A DNA stretch of 20,073 nucleotides from a virus. Positions 8,001-12,942 of the stretch are shown piece after piece. Made by a program: the position numbers and the translations under genes. Below the pieces are notes generated by a model. The model was not told where the DNA came from, made no database searches, and saw only the letters and a program-made list of their open reading frames with translations. Numbering within the stretch: position 1 is the first letter of the stretch; each line of letters starts with the position of its first letter. The stretch covers positions 1 through 20,073 of IMG/VR virus record IMGVR_UViG_3300025646_000506; one strand, written 5' to 3'.

Positions 8001-8819
8001 CACTTTGCAAAGTTACATTTTGATCTTTTAGGATATAAAAAAGATGGTTATAATTTTGACCCAGCAGAAGATTATTTTAATGCGCAAAGCATTCAAGAAT
8101 TTTTAGATGGAAAATTAACTACTGTATTAACAAATAGAGCCACACAAGTCAATAGTGTTTTTGGCCGTTTCTTAACACCTGAAGAATTTGCTGATGAATT
8201 TTTAATTGGTTTAGACCCAGCTAATATAGAAGAGTACGAAAAAGCACTTAAAGAAGTTGGCTTAGAAGGGTTTAAAGGAACCCTCGAAGAATTAAAAGAA
8301 TACATTATTCAAAATATTAGAACAGGTACGGCTCAAGTAATTAGAGAACAAATCAAATATTTAAATGAAAGAAGAAAAGAACCAACGCAAGAAGTATTAG
8401 GTATTACTTATATTCAACGACCAGAAGATTATAAGGAAACTGGAGGTATAGCAGATACACAACTTTATAAATTTTTTCAAGACGCAGGTTATCAAGGATC
8501 TGAAACTGAATTTTATGAAACATTTGCGCCAGATGAAAATAGAGAGGACTTAGAATTAATAGCAACCATTAGTGATCCAAAAGGTTTTCAATTTGCCTTT
8601 GGATCAGAAGAAATGGAAGATCCTTTTACTGCATTGGGAACATTTCAAACATTGTTTCCTGTTGATGAAGAAGAGGATTATGACAGTTCTTCTTCTAAAA
8701 AAGAAGATTCTGGTTTCTTTGATTTATTTGGTACAAGTGATGATGACAATGAAAAATCAGACAGTGCCAAAAGTTTCTTGAGCGAGTTTACTTCTTTTAT
8801 TAAACCAAATGTCAGATAA
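5025..8819 (+). CDS. Very large acidic protein, probable internal or tail virion protein
   Basis: A 1264-aa protein. The N-terminal 200 residues are rich in Gln, Thr, Pro and Ala, with low-complexity stretches. Residues about 215-270 are Ala/Lys/Asp-rich and strongly helical (SAKSAKTDFDKADKAYNTAK). Most of the rest is an acidic, Asn/Glu/Asp/Tyr-rich, mainly alpha-helical sequence (KNLYPLFDMYSKEEVE, ELIQNVEQDSRVVADNLKKVE). The C-terminus is a highly acidic Ser/Asp tail (DEEEDYDSSSSKKED) followed by a short mixed helix. I see no protease, transglycosylase or DNA-binding motif. Size and place among late genes fit an ejected internal core protein (T7 gp15/gp16 role) or another large tail component; no heptad tape-measure pattern was confirmed. 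The ATG lies 4 bases after the HNH stop, without a clear Shine-Dalgarno. Confidence 0.6.
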   Translation: MTGPIIIFAPGMTAGIPVQNIPNVSVQPTISQGGTLTTEQAIEQGLKELEQQNAQTQNVDLNSQVAITAENQYTGIDTPTENFYPTSTGTQGTTLDNQETEYPTAFIRFQKNAQYPVTLANGAVVNVPLVATNTPAVHPGQAPVAPVAADYTVKAYLPTNNQVKDGGIQYTQRGGSIPGGNREIGAAYSNGTYYGPQGPSDKATAVNTNLASSAKSAKTDFDKADKAYNTAKGTYDAALADYNIKVKIQQGVDAVAQAAAQAVLDKNDSGFSGNYTVHRDNLLNALQTAGISDPRGLENAFREFYISADLTPPETSKELYQETPYERLGDERDKFNSDYYGDQEAFQNLENGPKQQWQQIVNTDDVDMLYLYGVEDTTQRAANPSEKYNPTNFYRNDYRIRSNAGENVRGNPVYNILEYGQKNELGEFVKPAQMEGKGIDFVTDSDIQNARNLSLGVGQNDEENLIKELLNREGQVYDQLRNQFNLATSGTDENWNALRDQYTWEDGIPLYELNADKPVHFLNLLRLASLDSESQLGQTTRQILNDLKTEDETLENELRTTDAEEIINTFISDESRKEIRKFGALTEDALSKTLEEIQRQRAEETNLAFLKGFGSFNEVFNAASTITDSLLNDTGLGGLLPLTSSNASKYRTDLEKNVKELVGINNSVTYNWEDWFENNLSRNYNAQYYLDNIDQFEPLEKGKEILEAYTKTKNLYPLFDMYSKEEVETTDPETGETSIETIGTYDERFLKEAGFESTEELNNYLQTQSDDDGSYFNEIKELIQNVEQDSRVVADNLKKVEELIQIHNDDIDELDKVLQEESGEDAFVVTINNEEQTINGRFLRSFLEDYLKPRFDTSRSMDEFVEYMDVRQKEKNPFQTEDFASAIRDAGRAASEKYLKEVINPTLGKERSFDYEYYMNPIDTIKKRGSSAIDVNNPPEKYLNQAEIVTRDWEEAKLNPNQLVNKNAPGEPDYGTWAQQAYRYGYDLNNPEHFAKLHFDLLGYKKDGYNFDPAEDYFNAQSIQEFLDGKLTTVLTNRATQVNSVFGRFLTPEEFADEFLIGLDPANIEEYEKALKEVGLEGFKGTLEELKEYIIQNIRTGTAQVIREQIKYLNERRKEPTQEVLGITYIQRPEDYKETGGIADTQLYKFFQDAGYQGSETEFYETFAPDENREDLELIATISDPKGFQFAFGSEEMEDPFTALGTFQTLFPVDEEEDYDSSSSKKEDSGFFDLFGTSDDDNEKSDSAKSFLSEFTSFIKPNVR

Positions 8820-9108
8820 ACAAAAAAAAGCTGTTAAAGCTGCAAAACTAGCTAAAGATGAAATGGCTTGCAATAAGCCTAGAAAAACTCCGGGACATGC
8901 TACTAAATCACATGTAGTAAAAGCATGTAAAGATGGCAAAGAAAAAATTGTACGGTTTGGACAACAGGGCGTAGAAGGAGCTGGCAAGAACCCTACCACT
9001 GAAAAAGATAAAGCCAGAAAGAAATCATATTATGCTAGACATGATGCACAGGACGCAAACCCTGATAAATTTTCTGCACGTTATTGGTCGCATAAAGTTA
9101 AATGGTAA
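8809..9108 (+). CDS. Conserved small basic phage protein (KIVRFGQQGV family)
   Basis: A 99-aa Lys-rich protein whose ATG lies 11 bases inside the 3' end of the 1264-aa gene. The layout KPRKTPGHATKSHVVKACKDG, then KEKIVRFGQQGVEGAG, then DKARKKSYYARHD, and the C-terminal KFSARYWSHKVKW match, from memory, a conserved small protein of cyanophages and other marine phages that lies near structural genes. Its function is not known to me; the high positive charge suggests nucleic-acid or virion binding. Its stop overlaps the next start, so it heads a chain of three translationally linked small genes. Confidence 0.75.
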   Translation: MSDKQKKAVKAAKLAKDEMACNKPRKTPGHATKSHVVKACKDGKEKIVRFGQQGVEGAGKNPTTEKDKARKKSYYARHDAQDANPDKFSARYWSHKVKW

Positions 9109-9281
9109 TTCAATGTGAATTTGAAACTACTGATGTTAGAAATCTATACGATGCAGTTTGTGATGCAATTGAAAATTGGCCTGGCTATCCGGGAAGACCA
9201 GTTCAACAACAGGAAGACTACTTGCGGTTAAAAACGTTTTTATTTAGTATGTTATGTGAAATGATCTTGAGGGACCAATGA
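9102..9281 (+). CDS. Small hypothetical protein (59 aa) in overlapping chain
   Basis: ATG at 9102 overlaps the stop of the 99-aa gene (ATGGTAA), and the gene ends in TGA at 9279-9281. The product, beginning MVIQCEFETTDVRNLYDAV and containing NWPGYPGRPVQQQEDYLRLK, is a compact acidic alpha-helical protein. The overlaps at both ends and the sensible amino-acid composition argue that it is real. A similar protein seems to accompany the 99-aa family in cyanophages as I recall. The function is unknown. Confidence 0.65.
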   Translation: MVIQCEFETTDVRNLYDAVCDAIENWPGYPGRPVQQQEDYLRLKTFLFSMLCEMILRDQ

Positions 9282-9391
9282 GAAAAGGCGGCAATTACAT
9301 ACAAGGATCTCCTAAAAAAACTAAACAAGGACAAGGCAAACATTCAAAATCCAACCACGGAAGAAAGAAATTACGTGGCCAAGGCAAATAA
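9278..9391 (+). CDS. Very small, highly basic protein (37 aa)
   Basis: ATG at 9278 overlaps the previous stop in an ATGA junction, and TAA is at 9389-9391. The product starts MRKGGNYIQGSPKKTKQGQG and ends HGRKKLRGQGK; it is dominated by Lys, Arg, Gly and Gln and is almost certainly disordered and nucleic-acid binding. The two QGQGK/RGQGK-like segments form an internal repeat. Small proteins of this type occur beside the preceding two genes in cyanophages as I recall. It could be a packaged DNA-condensing peptide or an inhibitor of host machinery; neither is shown here. Confidence 0.65.
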   Translation: MRKGGNYIQGSPKKTKQGQGKHSKSNHGRKKLRGQGK

Positions 9392-9396
9392 ATTGT

Positions 9397-9420
9397 TATA
9401 TTATTGGTAATGATTTACCA
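9397..9420 (+). promoter_or_regulatory. Candidate promoter and hairpin before the endolysin
   Basis: TATATT at 9397-9402 is a possible -10. It is followed by a hairpin, TGGTAA (9405-9410), loop TGAT, TTACCA (9415-9420), ending 8 bases before the TTG start of the lysozyme. The stem occupies the position where a ribosome binding site would be expected, so together with the TTG start it would keep endolysin translation low or conditional. Confidence 0.3.
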
Positions 9421-9428
9421 GTAGTACT

Positions 9429-10049
9429 TTGAACTTTTCAAAAGCAATACAGTTAATCTGTAAATATGAAGGGTTCAACGAAAAGGCGTATCCCGATGTA
9501 TGCACTGGGGATGCGCCTTTTACTATTGGCTATGGAACTCAGTACTATCCAGATGGACAACCTGTATGTAAAGAACACTGTTGCACTAAAAAAAAGGCAT
9601 TAGAGTATGTCAAAGATGAAATTAATTTAATAGAAGATGATTTAAATAAATTAAACTTACATTTAGATAATTCAATGAAAGAAGCTTTAATTTCTTTCAT
9701 TCATTCAATTGGTTGGTCCGCTTTTATTTTTACGAATCTTCCTGAATACATTGAAAATGAGAACTGGTCAGAAGTCGCTGATCAATTTTCTCGTTGGATT
9801 TTTGACTGTGAACATAATGTTATTGGAAATTTAGTAGATAGAAGAAGAGAAGAAATTCATTTGTTTTTTCAAGAAATTAATGAATCCCCCTGGGGTTCAA
9901 CTGAAATTCTTTTGCATGCTTTTCGGAATTATGCAGCTACACCAAATCAGATACGTGCGATCAGAACGCTAGAAGAACATATTAATCCTCAGATCCTCGC
10001 AGATTTTGGAAATGAATTTGATGTAAACAAAGGCTTTTGGTTAGATTAG
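9429..10049 (+). CDS. Endolysin, GH24 lysozyme (T4-type muramidase)
   Basis: A 206-aa protein. The N-terminal GH24 domain has CKYEGFNEKAYPD with the catalytic Glu14, Asp23 in E-x8-D spacing, and FTIGYGTQYYPDG with Thr32 and the conserved IGYGT. The insert CTGDAPF between Asp and Thr is longer than in T4 lysozyme. The enzyme hydrolyses the MurNAc-GlcNAc bond of peptidoglycan at lysis. Residues about 155-206 (LLHAFRNYAATPNQIRAIRT) form an extra helical C-terminal region, perhaps wall-binding. Six cysteines are unusual for a cytoplasmic phage enzyme. There is no signal peptide, so a holin would be needed. The start is TTG: an in-frame TGA at 9411 leaves no ATG, and the reading from here gives the correct N-terminus. 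A weak start suits late, tightly controlled lysis. Confidence 0.85.
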   Translation: MNFSKAIQLICKYEGFNEKAYPDVCTGDAPFTIGYGTQYYPDGQPVCKEHCCTKKKALEYVKDEINLIEDDLNKLNLHLDNSMKEALISFIHSIGWSAFIFTNLPEYIENENWSEVADQFSRWIFDCEHNVIGNLVDRRREEIHLFFQEINESPWGSTEILLHAFRNYAATPNQIRAIRTLEEHINPQILADFGNEFDVNKGFWLD

Positions 10050-10065
10050 AATACGAAAAGAAAAA

Positions 10066-10070
10066 AAGGA
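10066..10070 (+). promoter_or_regulatory. Ribosome binding site that fixes the NblA-like start
   Basis: AAGGA in an A-rich run, with 5 bases to the ATG at 10076. The reading frame also extends upstream to a TTG at 10037, but that would add 13 Lys-rich residues unlike NblA and overlap the endolysin. The good ribosome site favours the ATG. Confidence 0.6.
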
Positions 10071-10075
10071 ATCTA

Positions 10076-10360
10076 ATGGATAGCATCCCAGAGCCCCAGG
10101 AATTTACGATTCCATTAGAGCTTCAATTTTCTATGCGTAAAGCAGAAATCCAAGCTCAAGATATGACTTGGGAAGAATTGCATAGCGCTCTTTTAAATCT
10201 TTATTATCAAAGATTGTTAGAATGGCAAGCAATTAAAGAAATTATGGATAGTGAAAACATTGAAATTGATTTTGATGTTCCAACTGATCTTGAATTAGCC
10301 GAGCTAGCTGCTTGTGCAATGCCTGAAGACGACGAAGAAGATCCTTTTGAATCTGTTTAA
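10076..10360 (+). CDS. nblA: NblA-like phycobilisome degradation protein
   Basis: A 94-aa protein. Residues about 10-60 align without gaps to the NblA pattern I know from cyanobacteria: IPLELQFSMRKAEIQAQDMT against L-S-L-E-Q-Q-F-x-x-R-x-x-x-x-Q-x-Q-x-M, then LLNLYYQRLLEWQAIKEIM against the LxxLYxQMxVRExxYxELL helix. NblA is a small helix-loop-helix adaptor that docks on phycobiliproteins and brings Clp protease to the phycobilisome. Phage-encoded forms are known from freshwater and uncultured marine cyanophages and are thought to free amino acids or alter light harvesting during infection. This one carries an extra acidic tail of about 35 residues (AMPEDDEEDPFESV) beyond the usual roughly 60-residue length. 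It lies between the endolysin and a conserved cyanophage protein. The assignment is by eye. Confidence 0.6.
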   Translation: MDSIPEPQEFTIPLELQFSMRKAEIQAQDMTWEELHSALLNLYYQRLLEWQAIKEIMDSENIEIDFDVPTDLELAELAACAMPEDDEEDPFESV

Positions 10361-10386
10361 TAAAATTATTTAACTAGAGAAACAAA

Positions 10387-10704
10387 ATGCTTTCAACAGA
10401 ATATCGTTTACGGTTGCAATTTATTTGCAACCGTATTGCAAAACAACAAGAAGTTCAATTAACCGATGTTATTTGGGCTGAAAAATTAGCAAAAGCAAAT
10501 CGATCTGCTGCAGAGCTTTTAAGAAAAGCTAGAAGAGTTGCTTGTAATCCAGAAATTGAAACAAACAGTTTAGATAGTTTGCTCAACGATTTAGACCTGG
10601 GTGATCCTGACCCAAGTAATCACAGAACAGGTTTTAAGAGCGCAGATGATATTGTCGATTGGTTTAGCCAAGAAAAAACAGATGATTGGAGACAAAGAGA
10701 TTAA
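10387..10704 (+). CDS. Conserved cyanophage protein of unknown function (105 aa)
   Basis: A 105-aa protein. The N-terminal half (YRLRLQFICNRIA, then IWAEKLAKANRSAAELLRKA) is helical and basic. The C-terminal half has LGDPDPSNHRTGFKSADDIV and ends KTDDWRQRD. From memory this pattern recurs in T7-like and other marine cyanophages, with the DPDPSNH and terminal DDWRQRD segments best preserved. No enzymatic motif is visible. The shape, a basic helical region plus an acidic tail, would suit a DNA- or protein-binding accessory factor. It follows the NblA-like gene by 26 bases and ends just before a bidirectional hairpin, so it closes this plus-strand unit. A strong hairpin lies within its 5' coding region. 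Confidence 0.75.
   Translation: MLSTEYRLRLQFICNRIAKQQEVQLTDVIWAEKLAKANRSAAELLRKARRVACNPEIETNSLDSLLNDLDLGDPDPSNHRTGFKSADDIVDWFSQEKTDDWRQRD
10409..10435. repeat. Perfect 11-bp inverted repeat in the 5' coding region
   Basis: TACGGTTGCAA (10409-10419) and TTGCAACCGTA (10425-10435) are exact reverse complements with a 5-base loop, TTTAT, about 22 bases downstream of the ATG at 10387. In mRNA this is a stable stem placed where it could hinder initiation or protect the 5' region of a processed transcript. It is not followed by a U run, so it is not a terminator. Confidence 0.55.
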
Positions 10705-10705
10705 T

Positions 10706-10726
10706 AAAACCTTTTTAAAAGGTTTT
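10706..10726. terminator. Bidirectional terminator between convergent genes
   Basis: AAAACCTTTT-T-AAAAGGTTTT is a nearly perfect palindrome in the 32-base gap between the plus-strand gene ending at 10704 and the minus-strand gene ending at 10737. With A runs before and T runs after in both directions it would work as a weak intrinsic terminator for both transcripts. The stem has only two G:C pairs, which lowers confidence. Confidence 0.5.
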
Positions 10727-10736
10727 AAAAAATTGA

Positions 10737-10976
10737 TTAAAAATTAAGAAGTCGCGACAAGTACCATTGTGCTTTCTTCAAAGACTCAGTACCCCCTTTT
10801 TGTTTTTCTCTCCACAAATATTTTGCGACGTTACCTTTTAGGTATCCTCTATATTCTTCTTTGGTTAACTGTGCTTCGATTGCTTGGATGCATTCAACAC
10901 CATCTCCCAAATAATGTGGGGGATGATTAACCATATCAACAAGTTCTGGCATAACGCCAGAAAGAGTTACAACCAT
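10737..10976 (-). CDS. DUF3310 family protein
   Basis: A 79-aa protein from the ATG at 10976, or 71 aa from the ATG at 10952. The core MVNHPPHYLGDGVECIQAIE, then LTKEEYRGYLKGNVAKYLWR, and SLKKAQWYLSRLL is the hallmark of DUF3310, a family seen alone or as the C-terminal part of nucleotide-kinase-like proteins in T7-like phages. The frame stays open upstream to 11195, but that part is a shadow of the 118-aa gene: it is Arg/Gly/Ser-rich and unlike DUF3310. The start at 10976 lies 11 bases after that gene's stop, so the two form a leftward pair. The precise role of stand-alone DUF3310 proteins is unknown; a link to nucleotide metabolism is inference from family context. Confidence 0.8.
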   Translation of the reverse strand: MVVTLSGVMPELVDMVNHPPHYLGDGVECIQAIEAQLTKEEYRGYLKGNVAKYLWREKQKGGTESLKKAQWYLSRLLNF

Positions 10977-10987
10977 TGGAGGCTCGT

Positions 10988-11344
10988 TTAATTCGCTAAA
11001 CCACGGCGCTGAAGGGATCTCAGGCCCTCTAGCGTCAGCTCCGCAGGTGGTAAGTCCATGCCGATCCTCTCGCTCGCCATCGGCAATGTCCCTGGATACA
11101 GGTGAGCTTCCTCTACTGACGGAATGTAACCAGTTTTCCCCGGTCTCTTCATTCCCTCCAAAGCCAAGTTTTTTCTCTCCATCCCTGTTTCGCATGCTGA
11201 AAGACCACGATTGTACATATCATACAAAGGTACATCGTTATCTGCATTTTCAAGAGGTTGACCAAAATCTTCTTCAGTCAAACAACGACAAGCAATTTCA
11301 TCTTGTACAAAACTATCTAAAAAACCTGCAGCGTTCATTAACAT
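10988..11344 (-). CDS. Unrecognised protein with a GC-rich 3' half
   Basis: A 118-aa protein read leftward. The N-terminal half is acidic and AT-rich in codons (VQDEIACRCLTEEDFGQ, DNDVPLYDMYNRGLSAC). The C-terminal half (MKRPGKTGYIPSVEEAHLYP, then LPPAELTLEGLRSLQRRGLA) is encoded by DNA of about 58% G+C, counted by eye over about 11000-11160, against about one third in the flanks. The switch occurs within the reading frame near 11170-11200. No motif, signal or membrane segment is recognised. It precedes the DUF3310 gene in the same transcript and diverges from the gene at 11401. The ATG at 11338 is an alternative start two codons inward. The protein reads smoothly across the composition break, so the frame is probably real. 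Confidence 0.6.
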   Translation of the reverse strand: MLMNAAGFLDSFVQDEIACRCLTEEDFGQPLENADNDVPLYDMYNRGLSACETGMERKNLALEGMKRPGKTGYIPSVEEAHLYPGTLPMASERIGMDLPPAELTLEGLRSLQRRGLAN

Positions 11345-11400
11345 TTTTAGTTTGATTTATTCCTCTTACAATAATACTATGGCAAAATCAGATAAGAACC
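11345..11400. promoter_or_regulatory. Divergent intergenic region
   Basis: This 56-base gap lies between the leftward 118-aa gene and the rightward 112-aa gene. It is AT-rich and contains TACAATAATACTAT (from 11367), which offers overlapping -10-like sequences for the plus strand. GAGGAA on the minus strand lies 15 bases from the leftward ATG, too far for normal use. An ATG at 11379 opens only a 9-codon frame that is out of frame with the 112-aa gene. Confidence 0.3.
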
Positions 11401-11739
11401 TTGTTTAATTTAAATTACGATCCACTAAAAGATTCTGCTAGCTCAGGCAGCGAAGTAACAGATTTAAATCCAGAACGTATTTACGATACAGACTTAAGAC
11501 GTTTGGATCAAAAAGATGCAAGTATTGTTAGTCCAATTAATTCAAAACAAGAACAAGTTTCTAAATTTATGAAAGCTGTTAAATCAGCAAATAAATATAG
11601 ACAGAAAGCAGAAATAGATTACCCGTTAGGACCTGGTGGAGATGTGCCAGGTTACTTTGAGGGAGATCGTTTTGGTCGTGGAGGCGGAACTAATTACGCA
11701 GAAAAACCAAAACGATTCTCTGGTAAACCGTTTGGTTAA
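11401..11739 (+). CDS. Hypothetical protein with a Gly/Arg-rich tail
   Basis: A 112-aa protein. The only standard start in frame is TTG at 11401; the frame is open upstream to a TGA at 11353 but contains no ATG or GTG. The sequence is hydrophilic: an N-terminal NYDPLKDSASSGSEVTDLNP, a central Lys/Gln-rich helix (KQEQVSKFMKAVKSANKYRQ), and a Gly-rich end (GRGGGTNYAEKPKRFSGKPFG). It looks mostly disordered, with one helix. The stop overlaps the dCTP deaminase stop on the other strand (11736-11739). I do not recognise it. A lone plus-strand gene between two minus-strand units suggests late expression, possibly as a scaffold-like or minor virion protein. Confidence 0.55.
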   Translation: MFNLNYDPLKDSASSGSEVTDLNPERIYDTDLRRLDQKDASIVSPINSKQEQVSKFMKAVKSANKYRQKAEIDYPLGPGGDVPGYFEGDRFGRGGGTNYAEKPKRFSGKPFG

Positions 11740-12326
11740 ACTTTGGAAAAAACTACTTCCTTTTTTTGGCTTTGATACTTGCCCTTTCGATCTTGATAGC
11801 TAGTAGCGCAAGGTTTGCCCCGGTGAAATATTAATTGAGTAATACCTTCATCTGCATAAATGCGATTAAAAAGGCCAGTGCAATTGCTAATTTCTAAAGT
11901 AAGATAACCTTCCCAACCAGCTTCTGCCGGTGTGATATTAACAAGAATACCAGAACGAGCATAAGTTGATTTGCCAACCGCAACTACAGTCACATTTCTT
12001 GGAAGTTTTAAATGTTCTTGAGCAACACCAAGACAATAACCATACGGAGGCAAAATAAAATATTGACCATTTTCATCTTCCAGTAATTCGGCTGGCTTTA
12101 AAATATCTTCCGAATCAAAGTTTTTTGGATCACAATCCCCCCTTTGGGTGCCACCAAAAATTAAACATTGGCTAGGAGATAGACGGATATCATAGCCATA
12201 AGAACCAAGACCATAGCTAAGAATACGTTTGCCATTTTTTTCCTTACATGAATAATCAATAAAAGGAGAAATCATATTTTGCTGTTGAGCGAGTTCTTTG
12301 ATTTCCCAATCTGACAATACAGACAT
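11736..12326 (-). CDS. dcd: dCTP deaminase
   Basis: A 196-aa protein that converts dCTP to dUTP plus ammonia, feeding dTMP synthesis for phage DNA replication. Diagnostic segments are YGYDIRLSPSQCLIF (residues 43-57), the active-site VGKSTYARSGILVN (Ser120 and Arg124 corresponding to E. coli Ser111 and Arg115) and GWEGYLTLEISN with catalytic Glu145. It fits the trimeric Dcd/dUTPase superfamily and has the usual length. The frame runs up to a TTG at 12359, overlapping the methyltransferase-like gene, but the ATG at 12326 gives the normal N-terminus MSVLSDWEIK. It is the last gene of the leftward operon, in line with an AT-rich phage raising its thymidine supply. Confidence 0.9.
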   Translation of the reverse strand: MSVLSDWEIKELAQQQNMISPFIDYSCKEKNGKRILSYGLGSYGYDIRLSPSQCLIFGGTQRGDCDPKNFDSEDILKPAELLEDENGQYFILPPYGYCLGVAQEHLKLPRNVTVVAVGKSTYARSGILVNITPAEAGWEGYLTLEISNCTGLFNRIYADEGITQLIFHRGKPCATSYQDRKGKYQSQKKEVVFSKV

Positions 12327-12351
12327 AAATTTGAATTTTGATATAACCAGA

Positions 12352-12942
12352 TTAAACAATTATTCGCCCCTTTGGCGAATAAATTTCAATAAATCTTTCT
12401 GTAAAAAAAGTAGGATCCCCCTTTGGTTGCAAATAAACCAAAAGAGAAGTGCATGTACGTTGCGTGGTAATTCCTTGACTGGTATTTTTAATTAAAGTAG
12501 GAGCTGTTCTTAAAATACAAACTGGAAAATCAAAAATTTTTTGTTCATATCTAATCATGTCAGGACAGTTTGTAAAATATAAACCTTGTTCAATGTCGTT
12601 ATTCCACCAAGATTTATACAATTTACGAAACCATACAGCATGAGAAGAAGTCAAAGAAGGAGAAGATGCTCTAGTCATCTTCCAACGTTCTTCTTTTTTA
12701 TTCCAAAAATAAGCACCGGAAGGGGGAAATAAATAAACACGCCCATACCAATCTTTTATATTTAAACCATCTTCTGAAGGGGTAAAATAATTTTCTGCTT
12801 GAACATACTCATTGGCTACTTTAGAGCTAGCAACATCTAGCTCAATACCTCCTAGTAATTCATGTGCAGCTGCAGTTAAATCATAATTTGTAATATATTC
12901 TCGGTCTTCATTCAAACCCTTTTTAATATTTGGAATTGACAT
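12352..12942 (-). CDS. DNA N6-adenine methyltransferase (phage Dam) family protein with altered motif IV
   Basis: A 196-aa protein. ELLGGIELDVASSKVANEYV (residues 28-47), then NYFTPSEDGL and WYGRVYLFPPSGAYFW, follow the order seen in phage Dam-type methyltransferases (L-D-x-A-S/S-x-x-A-N, A-x-x-Y/F-x-T-x-x-x-x-G-L, W-x-G-R-V). Where active enzymes carry N/D-P-P-Y/W, this one has FPPS (residues 72-75). The C-terminal half (WFRKLYKSWWNN, GLYFTNCPDMIRYEQ) is well formed. The family methylates adenine in DNA, often protecting against restriction. Loss of the Asn/Asp and Tyr suggests altered chemistry or a non-catalytic role. The start overlaps the preceding stop (TAATG), and it is co-transcribed with dcd. 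Confidence 0.7.
   Translation of the reverse strand: MSIPNIKKGLNEDREYITNYDLTAAAHELLGGIELDVASSKVANEYVQAENYFTPSEDGLNIKDWYGRVYLFPPSGAYFWNKKEERWKMTRASSPSLTSSHAVWFRKLYKSWWNNDIEQGLYFTNCPDMIRYEQKIFDFPVCILRTAPTLIKNTSQGITTQRTCTSLLVYLQPKGDPTFFTERFIEIYSPKGRIIV

Noticed and set aside
8572-8999. Overlapping plus (8572-8781) and minus (8757-8999) frames near the end of the 1264-aa gene
   Set aside because: Shadows of the acidic tail and of the 99-aa gene; the real frames have overlap context and sensible composition.
10977-11195. Upstream extension of the DUF3310 frame (Arg/Gly-rich, starting MRNRDGEKK)
   Set aside because: It overlaps the 118-aa gene in another frame, is unlike the family, and is open only because the island is GC-rich; the ATG at 10976 fits better.
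11047-11355. Plus-strand frame of 102 codons opposite the 118-aa gene
   Set aside because: Ser/Pro-rich product typical of an antisense shadow; no ribosome site or context.
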